DNA of 64,000 nucleotides. Source: Bdellovibrio sp. ZAP7. Its GTDB lineage: Bacteria > Bdellovibrionota > UBA1018 > CAIMNF01. Positions 49,092-58,501 of this stretch are shown here, one piece after another (position 1 is the stretch's first letter; every line of letters begins with the position of its first letter). The stretch lies in assembly GCA_945874535.1 (NCBI GenBank), contig CAMCGZ010000007.1, positions 54,404 to 118,403 of the forward strand, written 5' to 3'. A program made the position numbers and the translations under genes. The notes below the pieces were generated by a model, which saw only the letters and a list, made by a program, of their open reading frames with translations, did no database searches and was not told the origin of the DNA.

Positions 49092-50192
49092 TCAGCGCTT
49101 GAGTAACGGTTTATTGACGCTCGCGCGGTTCAGGCGGTCTGCAATAGCAGAGACAAGCCCTTCATCAGAGTTTTCCGGGAGTTCTGCGATGATGAATGAA
49201 ATGGAAGAATCCTCGTCCAAGGATCTCAGCGCAGAGAAAAGGGCCCGCGCCGCTGCCTCAGGGTCGGACACCTGTGTGAGGACACTCCGGAAGTCACCGG
49301 GCCGCAGGAGTTCCGCGCTCTTCAGGTTCTGACAAAGGAATGCAGGGATTCCATTCAGGCCGAATTCCCCGATCCAGTGGTCGAGGTGATCCCGCGAGGG
49401 GAAAGGGCCCGGATACAAAAAGAGAGGCTTAACCGGAGCGTAATGTTGATCGAGCATGCCGGGCGCTTCGATTTTCTGATTTTTTTCTCCGAGGCCAACA
49501 CCGTCGCCTACGGGCACACCGAGGGAGAGCTCCAGCTCCCCGCGCGATATTTTACCGGGACGGAGCAAAGTAGCGATCAGTTCTCCATCGGATTCCTCGA
49601 GTGAAAGGATCGTCGACTCGACTCCGACGCTGCAAGGGCCTCCATCGAGAACGGCATCGATGCGTCCTTCCAGTTCAGCAGTCACGTGGGCCGCGGTGGT
49701 GGGCGAAATCCTTCCGAATCGATTGGCACTCGGTGCAGCCAAAGGAAAGCCGGTGAGGCTCAAAACCTCCTGAAAGAGCGGGTGCTCCGGCATCCGGACA
49801 CCGACGCGCGGACTTCCGCTAGTGACCTCGTCCGGAATGTTCGAACCTCGCGGGAGAATCAAGGTGAGGGGGCCCGGCCAGAATTCGTGCATCACCCGTT
49901 CGATGAGAGGTGCGGCTTTCCAGGTCGTCGTGGAAGGATGGATCACTCCCGCCTCACCCAGTGCCTTCAGTGTCCCGCCCGGCTTTGACAAAAGTTCTTC
50001 AGATACATGAGTGATGAGCGGATCAAAGCTCGGTCTCTCCTTTGCCTCGAAGATCTTGAGTGCGCATTCACTCGAGAAAGCGTTCCCAGCCAAACCGTAA
50101 ACCGTTTCGGTAGGAAGGGCCACAATCCCTCCGTTTGCGAGGATGCTCGAGACTTTTCGGACTTCCTCCGGCCCCAAATGAAGGGTCTTCAC
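49092..50192 (-). CDS. L-threonylcarbamoyladenylate synthase (Sua5 type)
   Basis: A 366-residue enzyme of the YrdC/Sua5 family making threonylcarbamoyl-AMP for tRNA t6A37. The YrdC fold (about 1-200) has IVALPTETVYGLAGNAFS, KERPSFDPL and SAPSANRFG. The C-terminal Sua5 domain follows the linker APGMLDQHYAP. Length fits Sua5 rather than the shorter TsaC. The start ATG overlaps the murF stop by 4 bases. Confidence 0.93.
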   Translation of the reverse strand: MKTLHLGPEEVRKVSSILANGGIVALPTETVYGLAGNAFSSECALKIFEAKERPSFDPLITHVSEELLSKPGGTLKALGEAGVIHPSTTTWKAAPLIERVMHEFWPGPLTLILPRGSNIPDEVTSGSPRVGVRMPEHPLFQEVLSLTGFPLAAPSANRFGRISPTTAAHVTAELEGRIDAVLDGGPCSVGVESTILSLEESDGELIATLLRPGKISRGELELSLGVPVGDGVGLGEKNQKIEAPGMLDQHYAPVKPLFLYPGPFPSRDHLDHWIGEFGLNGIPAFLCQNLKSAELLRPGDFRSVLTQVSDPEAAARALFSALRSLDEDSSISFIIAELPENSDEGLVSAIADRLNRASVNKPLLKR

Positions 50193-51571
50193 CCGAGCAG
50201 GGCCTTCAGCACGGTTTCCATCCTCATCCCCCGTGAGCCCTTGATCAGCACACGATCTCCGGGACGGAGTGCGGGTCTCAAGCTTTCAATCAGGTCAGCG
50301 TGCGATTCAAAATGGCGCACACCTTTGGTTCCCCGACGTACCAACTCGTCGTTCAGCCACCTCATCCGGGGGCCGTAAAGCCAGACTGAACCGATCTGGA
50401 GCCGGATCAGTTCCGAAGCCACTTCGCGGTGGTAGTGTTCCTCGTTCTCACCGAGCTCGAGCATGTCTCCGAGTACTGCGTGGAGCGGGTGCCCTTTTCC
50501 AGATCGGGCCAGGAGTTCGAGAGCGGCCGCGAGCGAGGTCGGATTCGAATTGTAGTGGTCACCGATCACTTCGGTTCCATCCGGAAGATGGTAAACCTCC
50601 GTGCGTCCGAGTGCGGTCTTGAAGCCCGAAAGACCTTTTTTGATCTCATCCGCACTCAATCCGAAAAACCGGCTCAAAGTGACGGCGGCCAACAAGTTGT
50701 GCGCATGGTGAGACCCGGGAAGCGGGCAATCGAGCACCACCTTCCAGTCTTTCGAGTCGATCTCGATCGATCCATCCCGTTCGCCGCCCAGGATGTCGGG
50801 ATGATCCTTCGAATCCAGGGAGTAGGTGATTCCTTGTCCGGGCCTGAGCGCGGAGCCGTGTGCGGTCATCCAATCCCTGACAAAAGGATCCGAAAGATTG
50901 ATTGCCACGGGGAGTCCCTGCTTCAGGGCATGATCGAAGGCCCGCAGTTCTTCTTTTGCTGCGATTTCTACGGTTTTGAGCTGATGGAGGTGTTCCGGTC
51001 CAGTCCGGGTGAGGAGCACGTGCGTGGGGACCACGAGTTCCAGGTGCTGATCCATGGCTCCGATATCGTCGATACCGATTTCGATGACTGCTGCCCGGTC
51101 CTCGGGGCGCAGACGGAGCAGGGTCAGAGCCACGCCGAGGAAACCGTTCTGGCTCCCCTCCGTCTTGAGGACTCGGCCGAACTTTCCCTCAAGAATGGAC
51201 GAAGTGAGTTCTTTCGTGGTGGTCTTTCCGACCGCTCCGACGATGGCAATGAAGGGAATCTCGAAGGATCTCCTCCAGCGTGCCGCCAGGGCCCGGATGG
51301 CATCGAGGGTCGAGGGGACCACGATGATCCTCGAGTCCGATGCGGTGGGAGGTGTCTCGCTCAGGACTGCAATGGCGCCAGCCGCAAGAGCTCCCGGGAT
51401 GAAGGCGTGTCCGTCGTGGGTGTCGCCCCGGATGGCCACGAACAGGTTTCCAGCTTTCACCGCACGGGAATCGGTCGTGATTCCCGTGATGGAGCTGTCC
51501 GCAAGTGCCGGAGGGAGGCCGAGTGTTTCAAAAATCCGGGAGGTGGTCCATTCGAATGCCATTCCGATCAT
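50189..51571 (-). CDS. murF: UDP-MurNAc-tripeptide-D-alanyl-D-alanine ligase MurF
   Basis: A 460-residue peptidoglycan precursor ligase. The Mur central domain has VGAVGKTTTKELTSSIL, then TEGSQNGFLGVALTLL, and the C-terminal FKTALGRTEVYHLPDG followed by DHYNSNPTSLAAAL. It adds D-Ala-D-Ala to the UDP-MurNAc-tripeptide in the cytosol. An ATG three codons later (51562) is also possible. Isolated from the rest of the mur cluster but coupled to sua5 by a 4-base overlap. Confidence 0.94.
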   Translation of the reverse strand: MIGMAFEWTTSRIFETLGLPPALADSSITGITTDSRAVKAGNLFVAIRGDTHDGHAFIPGALAAGAIAVLSETPPTASDSRIIVVPSTLDAIRALAARWRRSFEIPFIAIVGAVGKTTTKELTSSILEGKFGRVLKTEGSQNGFLGVALTLLRLRPEDRAAVIEIGIDDIGAMDQHLELVVPTHVLLTRTGPEHLHQLKTVEIAAKEELRAFDHALKQGLPVAINLSDPFVRDWMTAHGSALRPGQGITYSLDSKDHPDILGGERDGSIEIDSKDWKVVLDCPLPGSHHAHNLLAAVTLSRFFGLSADEIKKGLSGFKTALGRTEVYHLPDGTEVIGDHYNSNPTSLAAALELLARSGKGHPLHAVLGDMLELGENEEHYHREVASELIRLQIGSVWLYGPRMRWLNDELVRRGTKGVRHFESHADLIESLRPALRPGDRVLIKGSRGMRMETVLKALLG

Positions 51572-51589
51572 TATGGCATCGAGGGCAAA

Positions 51590-51626
51590 AAATAAAAACC
51601 CCCCGGAAGGAATCCCTCCGGGGGGT
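51590..51626 (-). terminator. Rho-independent terminator after the thiol-oxidoreductase gene
   Basis: CCCCCCGGA (51599-51607) pairs with TCCGGGGGG (51617-51625), followed on the reverse strand by a T-rich tract (51591-51598 in forward numbering). It lies between the thioredoxin-fold gene and murF. Confidence 0.85.
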
Positions 51627-51648
51627 CGATATTTCCTGGATCAGGAAA

Positions 51649-52707
51649 TCACTTGGACTCGAGTTCTTCGTCGATCACTTCGGAGAACTGCTCGATCGGA
51701 AGGGCTCCGCTCAGCAGCTGGCCGTTCACGAAGAAGGTCGGAGTCGAGCGGACGCCGAGCTTCTCGCCGTATGCGAGGTCTTTCTTCACGAATTCAGCGT
51801 ATTTCTTACCGTCGAAGCATTCTTTGAATTTCTTCTCGTCAGCTCCGGCAGCCTTGGCGTGTTTAGCCAGGCTTTCGGCATCGAGCTTGTCCTGGGCCGC
51901 GAATGCGAGATCGTGGAATTTCCAGAACTTGTCCTTGCCCTGCTCATGCACGCACATGGAGGCTTCCGACGCGGGGCCGGCATCCTTGTGCATGGGGAGA
52001 GGGAAGTGCTTGAATGCGATCTTCACCTTGTTTCCGTACTTTTTCTTCAGGTCCGACACGGTTTTAGCCGCGCGAGAACAGAAGGGGCACTGGAAATCGG
52101 AGAATACCACCACCGATACTTTGGCGTTTTCGCCACCAGCCATCGGAGATTGACCGATATCCACTTGAATGTTGGACTTCGGCTTCTTGAAGTAAACTTC
52201 CACAGGCGATCCCTTGGAGAGTTTTGCAACCGCAGCGTTGATGGTCTCTTCGCGCTTCTGTTCCTTCATGTAGGCGTAGATGCGTTCCTTGACCTGGTCG
52301 TTGATGTTGCTCTCGGGAATCTGCTTGTCCTTCACGAATTTTTTGTAATCAGCGTCGGAGATCTTGATTTCACCCTTGAGGAGCTTCTTGGAGATGTACT
52401 CGTCAGAGCTGGCAAGGCCGGCTTTCTTGGCTTCGGCGCCGAGTAAGCGGTCCGTGACCATCTTGTTGAGTTGGTTCATCTTCAGATCGTATTCCTGCTT
52501 CTTGATCTGCATGAGTTCGATCTGGGCATCCCCGATCAGTTGATCTTCGGTGATTTCTTCACCGTTGATTTTGGCCACGATTCCGGCCTTGGGGGGATCT
52601 TTGAAAACCATGCTGATCTTAGCTTTGGCGCTCTCGGAGCAGGCGACTACGGCCAAAGAGGCCAGTACGCATGCGCTGAGCACACCGAGTGTGCGTTTCA
52701 TGTTCAT
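51649..52707 (-). CDS. DsbA-like thioredoxin lipoprotein with SurA/PpiC-like N-domain
   Basis: A 352-residue lipoprotein (lipobox with Cys23 in VVACSES). Residues 40-155 resemble the chaperone N-domain of SurA/PpiC-type proteins (VAKINGEEITEDQLI, then KMVTDRLLGAEAKKAGL). Residues 180-350 are a DsbA-type thioredoxin fold with the active site QCPFCSR and cis-proline RSTPTFFVNGQ. It probably forms or isomerises disulphides of outer-membrane clients it has bound. The start ATG has AAAGGA 9 bases upstream. Confidence 0.87.
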   Translation of the reverse strand: MNMKRTLGVLSACVLASLAVVACSESAKAKISMVFKDPPKAGIVAKINGEEITEDQLIGDAQIELMQIKKQEYDLKMNQLNKMVTDRLLGAEAKKAGLASSDEYISKKLLKGEIKISDADYKKFVKDKQIPESNINDQVKERIYAYMKEQKREETINAAVAKLSKGSPVEVYFKKPKSNIQVDIGQSPMAGGENAKVSVVVFSDFQCPFCSRAAKTVSDLKKKYGNKVKIAFKHFPLPMHKDAGPASEASMCVHEQGKDKFWKFHDLAFAAQDKLDAESLAKHAKAAGADEKKFKECFDGKKYAEFVKKDLAYGEKLGVRSTPTFFVNGQLLSGALPIEQFSEVIDEELESK

Positions 52708-52751
52708 TTTGCTTCGTCCTTTCGTAGCGTGATAAAAGAAGACTAGCCTAC

Positions 52752-53735
52752 CTAGAAAGTTTGTACAAGGTCATGGATCCGAAGCAAGCCTAACGCATTG
52801 CCCTGCGAATCCACCACCGGAAGCACGCTGATCTGACTTTCCCGTTCTTCCATGATGCGGAGAGCGTCAAAAGCGAGGGTCTCGGGACCGACGGTGGTCG
52901 GATTCGAGCACATGATGTCCACTGCCTTGAGTCCGAAGAATGCTTCACGGCGTTTGAGGGCCCTGCGGATGTCTCCGTCCGTGATGATTCCGGAAAGAAG
53001 TCCGTTCTCGGCGATCATCACTGCGCCGAGACGCATCCGGGTGGAGGAGTCCAGGACTTCATCCATGGACGATTCCGGTCTGAGAACGGTCACCCGATCG
53101 AGCGGGTGCATGAGGTCGGCGACGGTCAATTGCAGCCTGCGCCCCAAGGCACCTCCCGGGTGGTTTTTTGCAAAGTCCTCGGCACTGAATCCTTGGGCCT
53201 TCATCAGGGCGACAGCGAGGGCGTCGCCGATCACCAGCGCCAGTGTGGTACTGGAAGTCGGTGCGAGATTGTGAGCGCAGGCCTCTTCCGAAACGGAAGA
53301 ATCCAGAACCACATCAGCGGCTTCGGCCAGGCGGGAGCGGGAATTACCGGTGATCGCCACCACACCGAGACCCCTTTTTTTGAAATACGGAATCAGAGAG
53401 ACGATCTCCTCCGTATTGCCAGTCTGGCTGATGGCCAAAACGACATCTTCCGGACCGGTCACACCCAGATCTCCGTGAAGCGCCTCGGTCGGATGCAGGT
53501 AAACGGACCGTGTTCCGGTGCTGGACAGGGTGGCTGCGATTTTGGCCGCGATCTTGCCCGACTTGCCAAGACCGACCACCATCACTTTTCCGCCCCGACG
53601 ACTGCGCTCTACCATGAGGTTCAGTGCGCTTTCGATCGATGCTTCGGCTTTTGCATCCGAGCGGAACCGCACCCAGGCGTCTGTAATCGCGCGGGCCTCG
53701 AGTTCCATCACCCGGCAAAATTCTTTGAAGCTCAT
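52752..53735 (-). CDS. kdsD: D-arabinose-5-phosphate isomerase KdsD (SIS + CBS)
   Basis: A 327-residue enzyme with a sugar-isomerase SIS domain (about 35-165: MVVGLGKSGKIAAKIAATLSSTGTRSVYLHP and ISQTGNTEE) and a tandem CBS domain (about 205-325). It makes arabinose-5-phosphate for Kdo and hence lipopolysaccharide synthesis. KpsF and GutQ paralogues share this layout; adjacency to envelope genes favours the LPS role. Divergent from the lipoprotein gene with 23 bases between starts. Confidence 0.92.
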   Translation of the reverse strand: MSFKEFCRVMELEARAITDAWVRFRSDAKAEASIESALNLMVERSRRGGKVMVVGLGKSGKIAAKIAATLSSTGTRSVYLHPTEALHGDLGVTGPEDVVLAISQTGNTEEIVSLIPYFKKRGLGVVAITGNSRSRLAEAADVVLDSSVSEEACAHNLAPTSSTTLALVIGDALAVALMKAQGFSAEDFAKNHPGGALGRRLQLTVADLMHPLDRVTVLRPESSMDEVLDSSTRMRLGAVMIAENGLLSGIITDGDIRRALKRREAFFGLKAVDIMCSNPTTVGPETLAFDALRIMEERESQISVLPVVDSQGNALGLLRIHDLVQTF

Positions 53736-53758
53736 GGAGTTATGCTACACTAACTTGC

Positions 53759-54301
53759 ATGTCCAGGGTCGTGAAAATTTTTCTGGCCGCACTGCTTCTG
53801 CCGGCTTGTATGTCGGCCTATTTGAAATCTGTAGGCGGTGATGCGGATCGGGTTCTCAGTAAGATCTTTTTGAGCGAATACCCGATGGCTTGGGAATCCG
53901 CGGTCGATGCGATGAAGGCTTCGCCCATGGACATCGTGAATCGCGAAAACGGGACTCTCCAGACCAAGTGGATCGACAATACAGCCGAGCGGAACCTGCT
54001 CGATTCGGGCGGGCTGGTGAGCAATTACATCAAAGCCCAATACCGGTTCCGGGTGGTGTTGGCCAAAGGCTTTTACGAGGGGAGACCCTCGGTTCGGGTC
54101 AGTGTCCAAAAAGAACAACAGATCCAGCGCGATGTTCTCGAAGGGTGGATCAATCAGGAAACCGACGGCATCCAGGAAAACTCTCTGCTTTACCGCATCG
54201 GCAAGGTGATTGATTACCGCAAGCGAATCCAAGATATGGAAAACGCCAAGCTCAAAAAGCAACTCGAGGACGCAAAAATCCCAGGTCCCGGGGGGGAATG
54301 A
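53759..54301 (+). CDS. Lipoprotein, weakly BamC-like
   Basis: A 180-residue protein with a lipobox LPAC (Cys17). The pattern AWESAVDAMKASPMDIVNRENGTLQTKWI resembles the Lp-type helix-grip unit of BamC/NlpB, but only weakly. The C-terminus is charged and helical. The -10-like TACACT (53746-53751) lies 7 bases before the ATG, so the mRNA may be leaderless. It ends 1 base before the convergent coiled-coil gene. Confidence 0.65.
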   Translation: MSRVVKIFLAALLLPACMSAYLKSVGGDADRVLSKIFLSEYPMAWESAVDAMKASPMDIVNRENGTLQTKWIDNTAERNLLDSGGLVSNYIKAQYRFRVVLAKGFYEGRPSVRVSVQKEQQIQRDVLEGWINQETDGIQENSLLYRIGKVIDYRKRIQDMENAKLKKQLEDAKIPGPGGE

Positions 54302-54302
54302 A

Positions 54303-55358
54303 TCAGGAGTTCAGTAGGTTCTCGAACTCTTTCAGGAGTTCTTCGTCTGATTTGGTTGCCAGGGTCTCCGGGTTAGACGGAGAGGATGGAGCTGCAGCCA
54401 GAGTCTCTTCTTCCTTCGGGGTGGCTTGAGCAGCGGGAGCCGCTGCTTCGGGTCCTGCCGCCGTTCCAGGAGCGGGGTCCAGGCTCGACTCGACAGAGTC
54501 GACCAATCGTTCAAACTCGTCAGGGCCCGACTTGGCTGAGGCAATCGAGGGCTCTGCCACGGGATCCGCGGTCGGAGGAATCGCCGGTGTACCATCGAGA
54601 AGTGCATCGATCGCATCTTGTGGCAAAATCGCCGCCGGAGCGGGTGCGATGGAAGGTTCCGGGGTGGCAGGTGCAGGGGGCGGAGTCGCGACCGGGGCTG
54701 ATGTGATCTTGGGCTCCGGCGTTGCTCCAGTCATTTCCTCAATGCGTTTTTTCAGGTTCGAGTTTTCTTGCTGAAGACGCTTCAAATTCGCAAGGTCTTC
54801 CTCGAACAGCGAGTATTCTTCGAGGCGTTCTTCGAGCGTTTTGATTTTTTTAATCATGTCCTCGGCATTGCCCGAGGCAGAGGCGCTTTGGATCGCATGT
54901 TGATTCTGGCGGAGGTTTTCGAGTTCCTCGAGAAGCTTCGTTTTCTCGATGTTGATATTGACCACAAGGCTTTCTTTTTCGGTGAGCTGGGTCTGAAGTG
55001 CGCGGAGGCGGTCATTCAGGTCTCCCGAGATCCCGGTCGGTGCGGAGGCTTCGAGGCCGGGAAGCGAGCCGGACAGTGAAGTCGCGAGTGAGTCAGAGGA
55101 GTGAGTATGAGAGTCTGCAGGTAAATTGGCTTGGGCAATTCCGAACAGTTGGGTCCGGACAAACTGGGCCTCGTTGATGAGTTGTCCGAGATAAGCCTTC
55201 ACCATCGTTGCGGGAATCTCGTTCCTTGCAGCGCCGAGCCTGCGTTTCCGGATCACCCAGTAGTAGCAGTAGGCAGAGAGGAGGGCGAACATTCCGGCAG
55301 CGCTGAGCAGAAGCAGCTCTTCAGTGAAGCGGGAATAAATATAAATGAAAGATGCCAT
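54303..55358 (-). CDS. Membrane-anchored coiled-coil protein with disordered tail
   Basis: A 351-residue protein: one N-terminal membrane helix (about 15-37), a linker, a long coiled coil (about 112-215, many Leu/Glu heptads), then a disordered Pro/Ala-rich tail (about 215-330) and a final acidic helix. The tail holds ILPQDAIDALLDG, similar to the SQxEIDALLxG motif of FliM/FliN that binds CheY. Whether it has that function is unknown. Unrecognised family; possibly restricted to this lineage. Confidence 0.7.
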   Translation of the reverse strand: MASFIYIYSRFTEELLLLSAAGMFALLSAYCYYWVIRKRRLGAARNEIPATMVKAYLGQLINEAQFVRTQLFGIAQANLPADSHTHSSDSLATSLSGSLPGLEASAPTGISGDLNDRLRALQTQLTEKESLVVNINIEKTKLLEELENLRQNQHAIQSASASGNAEDMIKKIKTLEERLEEYSLFEEDLANLKRLQQENSNLKKRIEEMTGATPEPKITSAPVATPPPAPATPEPSIAPAPAAILPQDAIDALLDGTPAIPPTADPVAEPSIASAKSGPDEFERLVDSVESSLDPAPGTAAGPEAAAPAAQATPKEEETLAAAPSSPSNPETLATKSDEELLKEFENLLNS

Positions 55359-55497
55359 AGATCAGGTCCCTCCTAGACCGTACTCCAGTCCTCTCAGTGT
55401 ACAAGTCCCGGTGCGGCAGTGTCAAATCACGTCACGCAGTCATCTCCTTGACGAAAATCGTGGACTCAGGACCGGGGGGCCGAGTTAGGATGAAGGC

Positions 55498-56280
55498 ATG
55501 TCGCAAGTTGAATTTTGGTTGGCCGGTGCCGTGGAAGCGGCACTCCGTGCCGGTCAGGTGATCCGTAAGCATTACGTCAGACCGCTCAAAGTCCGTGAGA
55601 AAGGAAAGCTCGGCTTGGTCACCAATGCCGATGTCGAAGCCGAAGAAGTTGCGATGAAAGTCTTGCGCAAATGCGAGCCCTCTTTTGCGCTACTGACCGA
55701 GGAGACCCATTCCACCGGCGTTCGCGAAGCCGGGCAAGAGGGTTTGTGGATTGTCGATCCTTTGGATGGAACCACCAACTTCGTCCATCGCTTCCCGATG
55801 TTTTGTACTACGGTGGCGCTCCAACTCGGGCACGACTTGACGGTCGGGGTGACGTACCATCCGATCCTCGATGAGCTGTACACAGCCATTCGTGGCAAAG
55901 GCGCTTTTCTGAATGGAAAACGGATGAGGGTTTCTTCCACCACCCGTATCCGGAACGCCTTGCTGTCGACTGGCTTTGCCTATTCAGCGCGTGACCTGTT
56001 GTCCACCGAGATGGGGTCGTTCGAAAAAGTCAGTCGTTCGGCCCGTGCGGTCCGCCGTCCCGGATCCGCAGCGCTCGATCTGGCCTACACCGCGCGGGGA
56101 GTATTCGATGGATTCTGGGAGCGTCATCTGTCGCCCTGGGATGTGGCTGCGGGAGCCCTGCTGGTTCAAGAAGCGGGGGGACGGGTCACGGACTTCAAGG
56201 GAGGACGCTTCGATCCTCACGGAATGGAAATCCTCGCCAGCAACCGGACCTTGCACGGTCAAATCAAGAAACTGATTTAA
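55498..56280 (+). CDS. suhB: Inositol-1-monophosphatase family protein (SuhB-like)
   Basis: A 260-residue metal-dependent phosphatase. The IMPase motifs are LLTEE, the metal-binding IVDPLDGTTNFVHRFP and the C-terminal LSPWDVAAGALLVQEAGG. It hydrolyses inositol or related sugar phosphates, and SuhB also joins rRNA antitermination complexes. Converges on the aminotransferase gene with a 4-base overlap. Confidence 0.92.
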   Translation: MSQVEFWLAGAVEAALRAGQVIRKHYVRPLKVREKGKLGLVTNADVEAEEVAMKVLRKCEPSFALLTEETHSTGVREAGQEGLWIVDPLDGTTNFVHRFPMFCTTVALQLGHDLTVGVTYHPILDELYTAIRGKGAFLNGKRMRVSSTTRIRNALLSTGFAYSARDLLSTEMGSFEKVSRSARAVRRPGSAALDLAYTARGVFDGFWERHLSPWDVAAGALLVQEAGGRVTDFKGGRFDPHGMEILASNRTLHGQIKKLI

Positions 56281-57179
56281 GCGAGCGACAGTTCGCGGCG
56301 GACGAGATCGTCGAAGGCATCCCTCAGTTTGCGGGTGACGGGCCCCGCTTTACCGTTGCCGATTCTCTTCCCATCGAGGGCGAGTACGGGAAAGACTTCC
56401 TTCAAGGAACTCGAAACAAACACCTCGTCGGCTTCATAAAGGTATTCCTTCGGAAAGCGGACTTCCCGACACGGTAGGCCCTGTTCGATACACAAATTCA
56501 GGATCGCCCGCCGGGTCACACCATCGAGGATTCCGACATCGAGTGGAGCGGTCGCGACAATACCCCGGTTCACATAGAACAAGTTGAAGGTGGTGCCTTC
56601 GGTCATGAACCCCTGTTGATCCACCATGAGGGCGTCGTCGTATCCGGCCTCGGCAGCGGTCAGGTAAGCCAGCAGACTGTTCAGATAATTCCCCGATTTC
56701 ATCGCCGGATCGAGGGCCCTCGGATGATTCCGGATCCTCTCAGAAATCTGGAGCTGGGTTCCCTTCTCAAAGGGCTTGTTCGGAAACATCGAAATGGGCT
56801 CGATGATGATCGCATACAAGGTCGGGGTCTCGAGATTACCGAGGCCGAACCCGATTTTGCCGCTCCCGCGCGAGACCACGATCCGGGCATAAACGTCCTC
56901 ATCCTGCTTTCCGGGCTGAGCCCGATAGGCTTCGATGCTCCTCAGGATCTCACGTTCGTATTCGGCGGATGTCTGAGAAAAGCGCATTTGACACAGCTTG
57001 GCGGACTTTTCCATCCTGACCAGGTGCTCTTTGAGGCGGAAAGGCTTACCCCGGTAGGTCCGGACGACTTCATAAAGGCTGTCACCATATAAGAAGCTCC
57101 GGTCGAATACCGATACCTTGGCATCAGCCGGGTCGAGGATTTCACCGTTCAAATTGATTAGGGTGCCGCGGTTTTTCAT
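56277..57179 (-). CDS. PLP class IV aminotransferase (branched-chain or D-amino-acid type)
   Basis: A 300-residue fold-type IV transaminase. The N-terminal SVFDRSFLYGDSLYEVVRTY, the Lys in AMKSGNYLNSLLAY for PLP and the MTEGTTFNLFYV signature are intact. Branched-chain (IlvE), D-alanine (Dat) and aminodeoxychorismate lyase (PabC) share this fold; the sequence alone favours IlvE/Dat. The start ATG is 41 bases from the divergent hflX gene. Confidence 0.88.
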   Translation of the reverse strand: MKNRGTLINLNGEILDPADAKVSVFDRSFLYGDSLYEVVRTYRGKPFRLKEHLVRMEKSAKLCQMRFSQTSAEYEREILRSIEAYRAQPGKQDEDVYARIVVSRGSGKIGFGLGNLETPTLYAIIIEPISMFPNKPFEKGTQLQISERIRNHPRALDPAMKSGNYLNSLLAYLTAAEAGYDDALMVDQQGFMTEGTTFNLFYVNRGIVATAPLDVGILDGVTRRAILNLCIEQGLPCREVRFPKEYLYEADEVFVSSSLKEVFPVLALDGKRIGNGKAGPVTRKLRDAFDDLVRRELSLA

Positions 57180-57220
57180 GGGCTAATTCTAACAGGTTTA
57201 GTAATAAAACTGAGAGGATT

Positions 57221-58501
57221 ATGATCGAAAATTCTGAGTCCCTCCTACCGAACGGAGCCACCCGGGTATTTACCCTGGGCGTCGACGACGAGTCATTGAA
57301 TGAACTCGACCGTCTGCTCGATACGCTTGACTTGCAGACTGCGAGCCGGGTCGCGGCTCCGGTGCGTCGGGTGGTTGCCGGAACTTATTTTGGAACCGGT
57401 AAGCTCGATGAACTGCGTTTGACTGCAGCTGCGATGGAGCCGGGAGTCGACCTGTTTGTAATCGATGTCGATCTCACCCCCCGGCAACTCCAGAATGTCG
57501 AGAAGCTGCTTGAGAAGCCGGTGCTCGACCGGACCGGGATCATTCTCGAGATTTTCTCCCGGCATGCCCGGACCCGGGAAGCGAAAACCCAGGTCGAACT
57601 CGCCAAGCTCCAGTACGTGCTCCCCAGGCTTGCGCATCTCTGGAACCACTTCGAACGGCAACGCGGTGGCGGAGTCGGCAACAAGGGGATGGGCGAGAAA
57701 CAGATCGAAGTCGACCGGCGTCTCGTCAAACGACGCATTCAGATTCTGCGCGGACGTCTCGTGGAGATCGAGAAGGAAAGGGTGGTCCAGAGGGCTTCGA
57801 GACAGGATCTTCTGAAGGTAGCCCTCGTCGGATACACCAATGCCGGAAAGTCGACTCTTCTCAACTCGCTGACTGAAAGCAAAGTTCTCGCCGAAGACAA
57901 GCTTTTCGCTACGCTCGATTCGACCGTCCGGGCCCTCAACCCCGACAGTCACCCTCCAGTGGTCGCCATCGACACGGTGGGCTTCATCAGCCGGATCCCG
58001 ACGAGCCTCATCGCTTCGTTCCGTTCGACACTCGAAGAAATCCGTGAGGCGGATCTCATTGTCCATGTGGTCGATGCTTCGTCTATGCAGGCCCGCGAAC
58101 AGTTCGAAACCACCTGCGAGGTCCTGAAGGAGCTCGAGTGCGATGCCAAAGAAAAAATGGTGGTTCTCAACAAGGCCGATCTGCTCATCACTCCCGCCCA
58201 GATCAATCAGGCGCGGATTGCCGTCCCCGGTGCGGTGAGATTGTCAGCGCTCGATCCAGAGGCGGTCAAGAATCTTCGCGAGAGGATCCTCGATCATTTC
58301 AAGACGCGGATGGAGACGTGGGACTTGGTGCTTCCATACTCGGAGGGCAAGCTCCAGGCGCAGTTGCAGGAGTTCGGATCGATCCAGACGACGCGGTATC
58401 TCGAGAAAGGCGTCTTCATGCAGGTGATGCTGGATTCCGGCATCGCCCGCAAACTCGGAGTGAAAAAGTATGCGACTTCCAAGAATGAAGATCCGGCTTG
58501 A
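57221..58501 (+). CDS. hflX: Ribosome-associated GTPase HflX
   Basis: A 426-residue GTPase: HflX N-domain with RVVAGTYFGTGKLDEL and LTPRQLQNVEKLL, a helical region with RGGGVGNKGMGEKQIEVDRR, then a G domain with G1 GYTNAGKST, G3 DTVGFI and G4 NKAD. It splits stalled 70S ribosomes under stress. A good AGAGG site precedes the ATG. The 3' end overlaps the PDZ gene by 32 bases. Confidence 0.95.
   Translation: MIENSESLLPNGATRVFTLGVDDESLNELDRLLDTLDLQTASRVAAPVRRVVAGTYFGTGKLDELRLTAAAMEPGVDLFVIDVDLTPRQLQNVEKLLEKPVLDRTGIILEIFSRHARTREAKTQVELAKLQYVLPRLAHLWNHFERQRGGGVGNKGMGEKQIEVDRRLVKRRIQILRGRLVEIEKERVVQRASRQDLLKVALVGYTNAGKSTLLNSLTESKVLAEDKLFATLDSTVRALNPDSHPPVVAIDTVGFISRIPTSLIASFRSTLEEIREADLIVHVVDASSMQAREQFETTCEVLKELECDAKEKMVVLNKADLLITPAQINQARIAVPGAVRLSALDPEAVKNLRERILDHFKTRMETWDLVLPYSEGKLQAQLQEFGSIQTTRYLEKGVFMQVMLDSGIARKLGVKKYATSKNEDPA

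Noticed and set aside
50429..51595. 388-codon forward ORF opposite murF
   Set aside because: Antisense shadow; murF has intact catalytic motifs on the other strand.
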